Shown here: positions 9,280 through 17,833 of the stretch, piece after piece
How positions within the stretch are numbered: position 1 is the first letter of the stretch
How the letters are laid out: every line of letters begins with the position of its first letter
Source: an uncultured Granulosicoccaceae bacterium
GTDB lineage: Bacteria; Pseudomonadota; Gammaproteobacteria; Granulosicoccales; Granulosicoccaceae
Direction of reading: 5' to 3'
Assembly: GCA_938035945.1 (NCBI GenBank)
Contig: CALHOU010000041.1
Span: 1 to 64,000, forward strand
Length of the DNA: 64,000 nt
The notes under the pieces: model-generated
Databases searched by the model: none
Told to the model about the DNA's origin: nothing
Seen by the model: only the letters and a program-made list of their open reading frames with translations
Translations under genes and position numbers: made by a program

Positions 9280-10032
9280 ATGTCTGAACGACCAATTGCG
9301 CTAGTTACCGGAGCCGCTCAAGGTATTGGTTATGCCTGCGCTCAAAGCTTGGCGAAAGACGGTGCGCGTTTAGTGCTTTCAGATATAAACGAAGACGGTG
9401 TTAAAGCCGCGGCTGAAAAGCTCGGACACCATAGTGTTGCCATAGCCTGCGATGTTGCCGAGCCCGAACAAGTTGCTCAAATGTTTAAGCAAATCGAAGC
9501 CAATACGGGGACAGTGTCCTTATTGGTTAACAACGCCGGTATTGGAAAACCAAATGACTTTCTCGAAACCAGCGTCGAAGATTTCGCGCGCGTGATAGCG
9601 GTTAATTTAACCGGTGCATTTTGCGTGTTGCAAACAGCGGCTAAGAGTATGGTGCGCGAAAAAATGAGTGGCAGTATCGTTAACATGTCATCGATCAATG
9701 CGCAGGTTGCGATTCCAACTATCCCAGCGTATTGCGCCTCGAAAGGTGGCATCATGCAGTTAACCAAGTCCAGCTCGCTGGCACTGGCGCCGCACAATAT
9801 TCGGGTTAACGCCGTTGGCCCAGGTTCGATCGATACTGAAATGATGGCCGCTGTAAATTCATCGCCTGAGGCTATGCAACGGGTAATGTCGCGCACACCG
9901 ATGCAACGAGTTGGTGAGCCAGAAGAAATTGCCAATGTCGTCAGCTTCCTGTGCAGCGACAAGGCCAGCTATATCACTGGAGAGACCATCTATGTTGATG
10001 GCGGGCGCTTGGGAATGAATTACACCTGTTAA
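9280..10032 (+). CDS. SDR family NAD(P)-dependent oxidoreductase
   Basis: 250 residues, the usual length of classical short-chain dehydrogenases. It has the nucleotide-binding TGAAQGIG (residues 10-17), NNAG (84-87), the structural Asn109, catalytic Ser138 and the YxxxK pair Tyr151/Lys155, and ends with the [11 protein letters not shown] motif. It oxidises or reduces an alcohol/carbonyl pair; the substrate cannot be read from sequence. The ribosome site AAGGAACTGCC precedes the ATG. Likely co-transcribed with the HpaI-type aldolase, so a sugar-acid or hydroxy-acid dehydrogenase role is a reasonable inference. Confidence 0.92.
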   Translation: MSERPIALVTGAAQGIGYACAQSLAKDGARLVLSDINEDGVKAAAEKLGHHSVAIACDVAEPEQVAQMFKQIEANTGTVSLLVNNAGIGKPNDFLETSVEDFARVIAVNLTGAFCVLQTAAKSMVREKMSGSIVNMSSINAQVAIPTIPAYCASKGGIMQLTKSSSLALAPHNIRVNAVGPGSIDTEMMAAVNSSPEAMQRVMSRTPMQRVGEPEEIANVVSFLCSDKASYITGETIYVDGGRLGMNYTC

Positions 10033-10266
10033 CGTGAAAGCGCATACATATGTGTGCTGTGGGTCAAAAAATAGACCGTAGTTAAGGAAAATCACCGCGC
10101 TGTCACGGTGAATCTGTCGCATCTACGTTTCGCTGAGCGCAATGGGTTTGGTAAACTAGCCGTCTTGGAGAAAAATTCAGGCCAGAACGCCGTGGTGTTT
10201 TTGCTTTGAGTGATTGACGAGAATAAGTATGTTTAGCGGGTCATCGAATGGTCCGAACATATGCGC

Positions 10267-10295
10267 TCTGGAACTAACTAAAGGTTCTGGAACTA
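10267..10295 (+). repeat. Short direct repeat upstream of the LIV-type binding-protein gene
   Basis: TCTGGAACTA occurs at 10267-10276 and again at 10286-10295, a 19-bp period, just before the ribosome site of the substrate-binding-protein gene. It could be a regulator site or a leader element; nothing in the window identifies a binding protein. Confidence 0.45.
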
Positions 10296-10317
10296 CACCA
10301 TTAGGAGAGAGCTCTTT

Positions 10318-11505
10318 ATGAAAAAATTAGCAATATCATCAGCGGTAGCGTTAACGCTAACCACCGCTGCAAGTTCAGCCATGGCTGAAGACATCAAGCT
10401 TGGTGTTTTCCTTGGTCTAACGGGTCCAATTGAATCATTGGTTGCGAATATGGCACCTGCTGCAGAACAAGCCATCGCTGAAGTTAGTGAGTCCGGCAAG
10501 TTGCTGGATGGTTCAACTGTTACAGCTGTACGTGCTGACACAACTTGTGTTGACGCTGCTGCGGCCACTGCTGCAATCGAACGACTAATCACATCTGACA
10601 AAGTATCTGGTGTTGTTGGTGGTGATTGCTCTGGTGTTACCACAGCTGCACTAACTAACGTTGCACTGCCAAACGGAATGGTAATGATTTCACCTTCTGC
10701 TACTTCACCTGCACTATCTACAGTTGAAGACAATGGTCTGTTCTTCCGAACAGCACCATCTGATGCACGTCAAGGTGTTGTTATGACAGAAATCATTTCT
10801 GACAAAGGCTACAAAGAAGTCGCTTTGACTTACACCAACAACGACTACGGTAAGGGTCTAGCTGATGCCTTCCAAACTGCTTTCGAAGCGGCGGGTGGCA
10901 CAGTGACTATCTCTGCGGCACACGAAGACGGCAAAGCGGATTACTCCGCTGAAGTTGGCGCGCTAGCATCTGCTGGTGGTGAACTACTGGTTGTTGCGGG
11001 CTACATCGATCAAGGCGGTAAAGGTATTATTCAGGGCGCGCTGGATACAGGCGCTTTCGATACTTTCGTACTTCCAGACGGCATGGTTGGTGATGCACTA
11101 CCTGAAGCGATCGGCCCGGACCTGAATGGTTCATTTGGTCAGGCGCCAGGAACAGACAGCCCAGGTGCTGGCAAGCTAGTTGAAATGGCTTCAGGCTACG
11201 ATGCAACTTCACCGTTCGCAGCTGAAAGCTACGATGCTGCCGCATTGATCATGCTGGCTATGCAAGCGGCTGGTTCATCTGACGCTGGCAAGTACAAAGA
11301 CAAAGTCATGGACGTTGCCAATGCGCCTGGCGAGAAAATCCTACCGGGTGAACTTGCAAAAGGCCTTGAAATCCTAGCCTCTGGTGGCGAGATCGACTAC
11401 GTTGGTGCTTCTAACGTTGAGTTGATTGGCGCTGGTGAAAGTGCTGGTAACTACCGCGAAATCGAAATCAAAGACGGTGCGCTGTCTACTGTTGGTTATC
11501 GATAG
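10318..11505 (+). CDS. LIV-type ABC transporter substrate-binding protein
   Basis: 395 residues with a Sec signal peptide cleaved after AMA (MKKLAISSAVALTLTTAASSAMA) and a strong ribosome site (AGGAGAGA). The mature protein is a type I periplasmic binding protein of the branched-chain amino acid (LivJ/HAAT) family: IKLGVFLGLTGPIESL, VVGGDCSGVTTAAL, SPSATSPALS, FRTAPSDARQG and TYTNNDYGKGLADAF. It would capture a ligand in the periplasm for the permease and ATPase genes that follow. The ligand is unknown: the HAAT family covers amino acids, urea and aromatic acids, and the neighbouring aldolase and SDR genes make an organic acid possible. A terminator-like hairpin separates it from the ATPase genes. 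Confidence 0.93.
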   Translation: MKKLAISSAVALTLTTAASSAMAEDIKLGVFLGLTGPIESLVANMAPAAEQAIAEVSESGKLLDGSTVTAVRADTTCVDAAAATAAIERLITSDKVSGVVGGDCSGVTTAALTNVALPNGMVMISPSATSPALSTVEDNGLFFRTAPSDARQGVVMTEIISDKGYKEVALTYTNNDYGKGLADAFQTAFEAAGGTVTISAAHEDGKADYSAEVGALASAGGELLVVAGYIDQGGKGIIQGALDTGAFDTFVLPDGMVGDALPEAIGPDLNGSFGQAPGTDSPGAGKLVEMASGYDATSPFAAESYDAAALIMLAMQAAGSSDAGKYKDKVMDVANAPGEKILPGELAKGLEILASGGEIDYVGASNVELIGAGESAGNYREIEIKDGALSTVGYR

Positions 11506-11542
11506 ACGTTTAAGTATCTCTCGATACTATTAGTTAAGTGGA

Positions 11543-11566
11543 GCGGCCCATTCGTGGGCCGCTTTT
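11543..11566 (+). terminator. UUCG-tetraloop hairpin between binding protein and ABC ATPase genes
   Basis: GCGGCCCA (11543-11550), loop TTCG, TGGGCCGC (11555-11562), then TTTT: an 8-bp GC-rich stem with a stable UUCG loop. It sits 37 nt after the binding-protein stop and 63 nt before the first ATPase gene. It probably terminates most transcripts and stabilises the binding-protein mRNA, letting a minority read through into the rest of the transporter. Confidence 0.85.
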
Positions 11567-11629
11567 GGTTATCCTAGTCGCAACGCCATTCCTCCACACG
11601 TTGCCGCAAAGCTGCAAGTTAGTTCAATC

Positions 11630-12406
11630 ATGATTAAAGTCGAAAAACTAACCAAGAAGTTCGGTGGATTTACCGCTGTAAACGAAGCTTCGCTGGACAT
11701 AGCCACGGGCTCAATAACGGGCTTAATCGGTCCGAATGGTGCGGGTAAAACGACACTGTTTAATGTTATCGCTGGTGTGTACACGCCCAGCTCAGGAAAA
11801 GTGTTTCTCGATGGTGAAGACATAACGGGTTTACCACCGCATGAACTTTTCCATAAAGGTATGTTGCGTACCTTCCAAATCGCACATGAATTCTCTTCTT
11901 TAACTGTTCGTGAAAACCTGATGATGGTGCCGGGGCAACAGGCTGGCGAATCGTTAAAAGACGTTTGGTTTAATCCTAAAAAGGTACGTGAACAAGAAAT
12001 TGATGTTTTAGCTAAAGCCAATGAAGTTATCGAATTTCTAGAAATCAAACAAGTAGCTGATGAGTTGGCTGGCAATTTATCCGGTGGCCAGAAGAAACTA
12101 TTGGAGCTTGGGCGCACCATGATGGTTGATGCCAAAGTCGTGTTCTTAGATGAAGTTGGTGCAGGTGTTAACAGAACCCTGCTCAATACCATTGGTGATG
12201 CCATTCTTCGACTAAACAAAGAACGTGGTTATACCTTCTGTGTTATCGAGCACGACATGGACTTTATCGACAAGCTGTGTGACCCGGTGATTGTTATGGC
12301 CGAAGGTGCTGTATTAGCAGAAGGTACATTGGCTGACATTAAAGCTAACGAACAGGTGATTGAGGCCTATCTTGGTACGGGATTGAAAAACAAGGCGGCA
12401 TCATGA
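11630..12406 (+). CDS. LIV-type ABC transporter ATP-binding protein (LivG-like)
   Basis: 258 residues. Walker A GPNGAGKTT, the Q-loop region TFQIAHEFSSLTVRENL, signature LSGGQKKLLELGR, Walker B VVFLDEVGAGVN and the switch His in VIEHDMDF are all visible, with the C-terminal GTLADIKANEQVIEAYLG of LivG-type ATPases. The residue after the Walker B Glu is Val rather than the usual Pro, a mild deviation. It powers uptake of the ligand bound by the upstream binding protein. The stop overlaps the next start by 4 nt (ATGA), indicating translational coupling. Confidence 0.93.
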   Translation: MIKVEKLTKKFGGFTAVNEASLDIATGSITGLIGPNGAGKTTLFNVIAGVYTPSSGKVFLDGEDITGLPPHELFHKGMLRTFQIAHEFSSLTVRENLMMVPGQQAGESLKDVWFNPKKVREQEIDVLAKANEVIEFLEIKQVADELAGNLSGGQKKLLELGRTMMVDAKVVFLDEVGAGVNRTLLNTIGDAILRLNKERGYTFCVIEHDMDFIDKLCDPVIVMAEGAVLAEGTLADIKANEQVIEAYLGTGLKNKAAS

Positions 12407-13107
12407 GTTATTTAATTGGTGAAAACATGACGGGTGGCTATGGTGGTGCAGACATATTGCACGACTGTACTATCGCGGCCGAAAAAGGTGAAATAGCGGT
12501 TATTGTTGGACCTAATGGCGCGGGTAAATCTACCGCGATGAAGGCTGTATTCGGTATGCTCAATATCCACACCGGCCGGGTCATGCTAGACGGTGAAGAT
12601 ATCACGAAGCTGTCCCCGCAAGATCGAGTCGCTAAGGGTATGGCCTTCGTGCCACAAACCAGCAACGTGTTTCCATCGATGTCAGTGGAAGAAAATCTGG
12701 AAATGGGAGCGTTTCTTCGCCGCGATGATATTTTCAAAACTATGGACCAAGTTTATGAGTTGTTTCCAATTCTCAAGGAAAAGCGCAGACAGAACGCGGG
12801 CGAACTCTCCGGTGGGCAACGTCAGCAAGTAGCTGTTGGTCGCGCCCTGATGACACAACCAAAGTTACTCATGCTGGATGAACCAACCGCTGGTGTTTCA
12901 CCCATTGTTATGGACGAATTGTTTGATCGCATCATAGAGGTGGCGCGAACCGGAATTTCGATACTAATGGTGGAACAAAATGCACGACAAGCCCTGAATA
13001 TAGCCGATAAGGGCTATGTGCTGGTGCAGGGGCGTAACCGATATACCGACACAGGCGAAGCATTGATGAACGACCCTGAAGTTCGTAAGAGTTTCTTGGG
13101 AGGCTGA
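12403..13107 (+). CDS. LIV-type ABC transporter ATP-binding protein (LivF-like)
   Basis: 234 residues, the normal LivF length. Walker A GPNGAGKST, signature LSGGQRQQVAVGRAL, Walker B LLMLDEPTAGVSP and the LivF-style VEQNARQAL switch region are intact. It forms the second ATPase half of the importer together with the LivG-like protein. It overlaps the LivG-like gene by 4 nt and is followed after 2 nt by the first permease gene, so the four genes form one tight operon. Confidence 0.94.
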   Translation: MSYLIGENMTGGYGGADILHDCTIAAEKGEIAVIVGPNGAGKSTAMKAVFGMLNIHTGRVMLDGEDITKLSPQDRVAKGMAFVPQTSNVFPSMSVEENLEMGAFLRRDDIFKTMDQVYELFPILKEKRRQNAGELSGGQRQQVAVGRALMTQPKLLMLDEPTAGVSPIVMDELFDRIIEVARTGISILMVEQNARQALNIADKGYVLVQGRNRYTDTGEALMNDPEVRKSFLGG

Positions 13108-13109
13108 TC

Positions 13110-14123
13110 ATGACTGAAATACTCAATGCATTAGCGCTATTCTCAAACTTCGTATTGGTGCCCGCCATTGCCTATGGCAGTCAATTGGCCTTAGGTGCCT
13201 TAGGCGTCACACTCGTGTTTGGCATCTTGCGATTCTCGAACTTCGCGCATGGCGATACCATGGCGTTTGGAACCATGCTCGTCATCCTTGTGACTTGGTG
13301 GTTTCAGTCTCTGGGGCTGAGTCTAGGGCCACTGCCAACGGCCTTGCTGGCTTTGCCATTTGGTATTGCTGGGTGCGCAGCCTTTGTGCTGCTCAGTGAT
13401 CGTTTAGTTTATAAGTACTATCGAAAGAAAAAGGCTGATCCAATTATCTACCTTATCGCCTCGGTGGGCGTGATGTTCGTAACCAACGGTGTGGTGCGTT
13501 TTATCATCGGCCCCGACGACCAGAACTTTGCCGATGGTGAGCGATTCATCATAAAGGCGCGTGATTTTAAAACAATGACCGGGCTGTCTGAAGGCATCTC
13601 AATAAAAGTGAGCCAGGGGCTGACGGTTGTGACCATGATTATCGTGGTTGCTGCGTTGTTTTGGTTTTTGAATAAAACACGTACAGGTAAGTCCATGCGT
13701 GCTTATTCAGACAACGAAGACCTTGCCTTGTTGTCGGGAATCAATCCCGATAAAGTTGTTGCCGTTACATGGATTCTTGCCGCTGCGTTAGCAACCATTG
13801 CAGGCACCTTGTATGGGCTTGATAAGTCGTTTAAGCCATTTACTTATTTCCAATTACTCCTGCCGATCTTTGCATCAGCCATTGTGGGTGGTTTAGGAAA
13901 TCCTTTGGGTGCGATTGCAGGTGCGTTCGTTATTGCCTTTTCAGAGATCATGATCACCTATGCATACAAGCGTTTCGCTGGCTATATTCTGCCGGAGGAT
14001 TGGGTGTCTGGCGGTTTACTGCAACTGTTATCCACAGATTATAAATTTGCCGTGAGCTTTATTATTCTGTTGCTGGTGTTGCTGTTTAGGCCCACGGGCA
14101 TCTTTAAGGGGACGGGCGTATGA
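13110..14123 (+). CDS. LIV-type ABC transporter permease (LivH-like)
   Basis: 337-residue integral membrane protein. The segment QLALGALGVTLVFGILRFSNFAHGD is the typical LivH start, ALATIAGTLYGLD the cytoplasmic coupling region and PIFASAIVGGLGNPLGAIAGAFVIAFSE the conserved C-terminal motif. It forms one half of the translocation pore in the inner membrane. It overlaps the next permease gene by 4 nt. Confidence 0.93.
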   Translation: MTEILNALALFSNFVLVPAIAYGSQLALGALGVTLVFGILRFSNFAHGDTMAFGTMLVILVTWWFQSLGLSLGPLPTALLALPFGIAGCAAFVLLSDRLVYKYYRKKKADPIIYLIASVGVMFVTNGVVRFIIGPDDQNFADGERFIIKARDFKTMTGLSEGISIKVSQGLTVVTMIIVVAALFWFLNKTRTGKSMRAYSDNEDLALLSGINPDKVVAVTWILAAALATIAGTLYGLDKSFKPFTYFQLLLPIFASAIVGGLGNPLGAIAGAFVIAFSEIMITYAYKRFAGYILPEDWVSGGLLQLLSTDYKFAVSFIILLLVLLFRPTGIFKGTGV

Positions 14124-15436
14124 TCTCCGGTGCAAAAAACGTATTTCTGTTTGCGATCATGGCCGCGCTGGTTGTGTTTGTGGGTCAGTACCAAAGCTGG
14201 AACCTGTCCTTATCCATTTTAAATCTGTGCTTAATCTCCGCCATCATGTCTTTGGGTGTGAATATCCAATGGGGTTACGCTGGTTTATTTAATGTTGGGA
14301 TAATGGGATTTGCCGCAATGGGTGGCTTGGCGGCCATGTTGATTTCAGTATCTCCAGTGCCCGAAGCCTGGGCGGCAGGCGGCGTTGGCGTCATCATTGG
14401 CCTGTTCATCTTGATCGCAACAGTTCTGGCAGCCATGTTCAGTTATAGAAAAATGGCCAAAAGCCCGATGCGCACTTTCTTGATCGTTCTAATAAGCGTT
14501 ATTGGCTATTTCATTTTACGTTCAGTCGTTGATCCTGCAACTGGCGCCATTGAAAAAGTTAATCCAGCATCAACCGGATATCTTGGTGGCTTAGGATTGC
14601 CAATTATTTTAGCCTGGCCTGTTGGCGGTTTGTTCGCCGGTGCCGTTGCCTGGGTGGTTGGCAAAATCACGCTAGGCTTGCGTACCGACTACTTAGCCAT
14701 TGCAACGCTTGGTATCTCAGAAATTATTGTAGCCGTGTTAAAGCATGAAGACTGGTTAACACGCGGTGTTAAAAACGTCACAGGCTTGCCGCGGCCGGTA
14801 CCCTACGAAATTGAATTGCAAAAAAGCGAATGGTTTTTGTCATTGTCACAACGGTTCAACGCCGACCCGGTGACCTTTTCGAGCATATTCGTAAAGCTGT
14901 GTTATGCAGGGTTGTTTACGGTTGTACTACTCATTGTATTGTGGCTGTCGGAAAAGGCCTTACGCTCACCTTGGGGCCGAATGATGCGCGCTATTCGGGA
15001 CAACGAAGTGTCGGCCAATGCCATGGGTAAAGATATCAAAGCACGGCACTTACAGGTGTTTGTACTGGGTTCAATTGTCGTGGGTATTGCTGGCGCTATG
15101 CTTACGACTCTGGATGGCCAGTTAACGCCATCTACTTATCAGCCCTTGCGTTTTACGTTCTTAATATGGGTAATGGTCATTGTTGGTGGCTCAGGTAATA
15201 ACTGGGGTGCGGTGCTTGGCGGATTTGTTATTTGGTTCTTCTGGATTGAAGCTGAGCCCTTAGGGCTTTGGTTTATGGATGTTATTACATCGGGAATGGC
15301 TGAAGACAGTTCGCTCAAAGCACACCTGATTGAATCTGCTGCGCATATGCGATTAATGACGATGGGATTGATCTTGCTATTAACGCTGCGGTTTAGCCCA
15401 CGTGGACTCATTCCTGAAAAGGTTGGCAGGCATTAA
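14120..15436 (+). CDS. LIV-type ABC transporter permease (LivM-like)
   Basis: 438 residues with multiple membrane spans; the second half of the importer pore. LivM hallmarks include SLGVNIQWGYAGLFNVGIMGFAAMGG, GLRTDYLAIATLGISEI, GRMMRAIRDNEVSANAMGKD and the VIVGGSGNNWGAVLGGF motif. It is longer than minimal LivM proteins because of an extra hydrophobic and polar stretch around residues 85-175. It is the last gene of the operon, ending at a 10-bp terminator hairpin that overlaps its stop. Confidence 0.93.
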   Translation: MISGAKNVFLFAIMAALVVFVGQYQSWNLSLSILNLCLISAIMSLGVNIQWGYAGLFNVGIMGFAAMGGLAAMLISVSPVPEAWAAGGVGVIIGLFILIATVLAAMFSYRKMAKSPMRTFLIVLISVIGYFILRSVVDPATGAIEKVNPASTGYLGGLGLPIILAWPVGGLFAGAVAWVVGKITLGLRTDYLAIATLGISEIIVAVLKHEDWLTRGVKNVTGLPRPVPYEIELQKSEWFLSLSQRFNADPVTFSSIFVKLCYAGLFTVVLLIVLWLSEKALRSPWGRMMRAIRDNEVSANAMGKDIKARHLQVFVLGSIVVGIAGAMLTTLDGQLTPSTYQPLRFTFLIWVMVIVGGSGNNWGAVLGGFVIWFFWIEAEPLGLWFMDVITSGMAEDSSLKAHLIESAAHMRLMTMGLILLLTLRFSPRGLIPEKVGRH

Positions 15437-15456
15437 CAAAGCTTAATGCCTGTTTG
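15427..15456. terminator. Hairpin terminator at the end of the LIV operon
   Basis: CAGGCATTAA (15427-15436) pairs with TTAATGCCTG (15443-15452) through a 6-nt loop and is followed by TTTG on the plus strand. It spans the stop of the LivM-like gene and lies just beyond the stop of the converging response-regulator gene, so it may serve both. Confidence 0.75.
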
Positions 15457-15461
15457 TTGGA

Positions 15462-16112
15462 TCAATCTAACGGCATCCCCGCTCGGGCGGCAAAATAGAA
15501 TGCTTCAGTTCTGTTGTGAACGCCAAGAATTTTAAAGATAGTCGCCAGATGAGCCTTAACCGTATTTTGAGAAATATTCATCTCTGCGGAAATGCCTTTG
15601 TTCGAAGAGCCACGAGCTATGTGCTTTAACACTTCTTTTTGCCGGTCGGACAAGGATGAAAGCACTGATATATCGGATGCTGAATGATGGTGCGATCGTG
15701 TTTGTGTGGTTTTGTTAGTTAGCTCTGGTGATAAATACACTTTGCCATCGCTGACGCTGTCAATCGCACGTTGTAACTCCTGATAAGAAGACGTTTTACT
15801 CACGTAGCCTGAAGCACCTAAACTAATTGCTTGATTAGCCAGATGTAAATCTAGTTCATCTGAAATAGTGATAATGGGCGTAATAGATGCAGATTTTTTT
15901 ATTCCTCGCAGTGAATCAAGCCCCATTGCGTCGCGCAGTTTTATATCGAGCAGAATAAGATCAAACTGTTGTTTTGAAAGTAAATTAAGTGCATTGCTAA
16001 GCTCATCGGCTTCTCCGCACTTGCTAAGAATGTTTGATTTTTGAAGTAGTAACTTTACGCCATCACGAAATAGTGTGTGATCGGCAACGAGCAAAATGTT
16101 CATGGTGTGCAT
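15462..16112 (-). CDS. NarL/FixJ-type response regulator (REC-LuxR HTH)
   Basis: 216 residues: an N-terminal receiver domain (about 1-125) and a C-terminal LuxR/GerE helix-turn-helix (about 148-212; LSDRQKEVLKHIARGSSNKGISAEMNISQNTVKAHLATIFKILG). The phosphoacceptor is Asp56 (LILLDIKLRD), with Ser84 and Lys106 as the switch residues. The usual Asp-Asp acid pair is Ala10-Asp11, so one metal-coordinating acid is missing. The ribosome site AAGG supports the first ATG. No cognate kinase is adjacent; the hybrid kinases at 22.7-24.8 and 58.9-60.7 kb are candidate partners by class only. Confidence 0.9.
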   Translation of the reverse strand: MHTMNILLVADHTLFRDGVKLLLQKSNILSKCGEADELSNALNLLSKQQFDLILLDIKLRDAMGLDSLRGIKKSASITPIITISDELDLHLANQAISLGASGYVSKTSSYQELQRAIDSVSDGKVYLSPELTNKTTQTRSHHHSASDISVLSSLSDRQKEVLKHIARGSSNKGISAEMNISQNTVKAHLATIFKILGVHNRTEAFYFAARAGMPLD

Positions 16113-16325
16113 ACCGCCTTATCCCATAGGCTTTCACTATATATTTAATGCGGTCCTTCTGCCAAGTGCTGGTATGAAATAAAAGTGTTGTTGGTAATGT
16201 TTGTCTGAAAGTTAAATGCTAGTTAATGACTAAGTCGTAGTTCAAAGGGTTAGTTTAATGTTAAGCGCATATACAAAAGTATGACTATGTTCAATTTGCA
16301 ATAGCTCAGTTGGGTGTGTAGATGA

Positions 16326-16754
16326 TTAATCAGTAAACGATTGTGCGAATGCAATGGCGCGCTTTTGCATCTCCTCTGGTGATACATCTTCTACCTTGTG
16401 TGCAAAAGTCCATTCATAGCCGTGGCCGTCGAGTACTTTGGCATTGCGATCTCCCCAAAACATATCTTCTGGTTCAGATGAAGAACTCATTCCGGCGTCA
16501 ATCGCTTTTGCGTAGGCCTTGTCCGCGTTGTCCACATACAACATGAAATTGACCGGTGAGCGTGTGGTAGGGGCCATTGAAAAACCTAGCCATTCACCGC
16601 TGAACATAAATCGTTGTCCGCCTATGTTGAGCTCTGCGTGCATCACCGAGCCATCGGGTCCTTCCATGATGTTGGCGACAGAGGCATCAAAAGCCTTTTC
16701 ATATAATGCGATCGCGGCCCTAGGGTTTGCGATGGTAGCGTATGGAATGAGCAT
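16326..16754 (-). CDS. VOC family (PhnB-like glyoxalase-fold) protein
   Basis: 142 residues. Beginning MLIPYATIANPRAAIALYEKAFDA with an internal MHAELNIGGQRFMFSGE and the terminal NAKVLDGHGYEWTFAHKVEDVSPEEM, it matches the PhnB/DUF1428-like branch of the vicinal-oxygen-chelate superfamily. Such proteins are small cytoplasmic dimers with diverse or unknown activities. It is a single gene between the response regulator and the ABC operon. The family is confident, the reaction unknown. Confidence 0.85.
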   Translation of the reverse strand: MLIPYATIANPRAAIALYEKAFDASVANIMEGPDGSVMHAELNIGGQRFMFSGEWLGFSMAPTTRSPVNFMLYVDNADKAYAKAIDAGMSSSSEPEDMFWGDRNAKVLDGHGYEWTFAHKVEDVSPEEMQKRAIAFAQSFTD

Positions 16755-16903
16755 AAGCGTTCTCCTTGCCTGTGGATTGACTATAACGGATGCTTGTTGG
16801 TTCGAGCAAGATTGCCACAGTTATTGTCTGTATCGAACCGCGTGTGGTCCGAACCGGTGCTAAAATCGCCTAAGTGCCTCATTTTTATTAATTAAAATAG
16901 CTT

Positions 16904-17827
16904 ATGCCTGAATTAGCGCCCGCGCCTTTGACTGCACAGCCGGTTATTGAGCTCGACAATGTTTGTAAGCGGTATGGCTCGCTAGAAGTGCTGACTGGGC
17001 TTACGTTGCAAGTAAATCGTGGTGAGGTTTATGGCTTTCTGGGACGCAACGGTGCAGGAAAGTCTACGGCCATCAGAATGATGATGGGAATCACCAAAGT
17101 GAGCAGTGGCTCTATCCATCTATTCGGCAACTCCATAGCGCACAATTTTGTTGGAGCGCGTCAGCGAATTGGCTACGTAGCTCAGGAGCAGCATTTCTAT
17201 CCGTGGATGACGCCTAAGCAGCTCGCAAAATTTGTCCGCGGTTTTTATCCAAAATGGAATCAACAGCGTTATGAAAGTTTGGTGACTTTATTTGAGTTGC
17301 CGATGACGCGAAAAATAGGCAATTTCTCGGGCGGTATGAAAGCGAAAATGGCACTGACCATGGCGTTAGCCACTCAGCCTGAATGTTTGATTCTCGATGA
17401 GCCTACGGCTGGCATGGATCCGGTCGCAAGACGAGAGTTTCTTGATTTGGTCAGTGAGGAGGCTCGGCGGGTTGATGCCACCATTTTGTTTTCAACTCAC
17501 TTAATCGACGACATAGAAGCTATAGCCGACCGCATTGGCATTGTTGAATCGGGAAAAACGGTTTACGAAGGTGGGTTGAAACCGTTATCAGACAGTATTG
17601 CCACTTATTCAATTGTAGAGGAGCTTTACACACCTGGCAGTGTGCCGGGTGCGTTTGCCAACGGTGCCGATCATGTTCTGCAAAGCCATGCGCGACATGG
17701 CCGTCATCATATAGTTCTGCAATTTCCCTACGGTGCTCCGCGCTCACCGATACTCGACTATGGTTGGCAAGAAGACGCCATGACGCTTGAAGATGTGTTT
17801 ATTGCCGTGGTGGCCAAGTCGGGTTAA
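16904..17827 (+). CDS. ABC-2 type transporter ATP-binding protein
   Basis: 307 residues, CcmA-type exporter ATPase. It has Walker A GRNGAGKST, signature FSGGMKAKMAL, Walker B CLILDEPTAGMDP and switch His in FSTHLIDD, then a C-terminal extension of about 90 residues. It heads a four-gene cluster: 6 nt to the first permease-peptidase gene, an ATGA overlap to the second, and 9 nt to an MscS channel gene. It should energise an ABC-2 transporter built from the two permeases. The cargo is unknown. Confidence 0.93.
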   Translation: MPELAPAPLTAQPVIELDNVCKRYGSLEVLTGLTLQVNRGEVYGFLGRNGAGKSTAIRMMMGITKVSSGSIHLFGNSIAHNFVGARQRIGYVAQEQHFYPWMTPKQLAKFVRGFYPKWNQQRYESLVTLFELPMTRKIGNFSGGMKAKMALTMALATQPECLILDEPTAGMDPVARREFLDLVSEEARRVDATILFSTHLIDDIEAIADRIGIVESGKTVYEGGLKPLSDSIATYSIVEELYTPGSVPGAFANGADHVLQSHARHGRHHIVLQFPYGAPRSPILDYGWQEDAMTLEDVFIAVVAKSG

Positions 17828-17833
17828 ATATAC

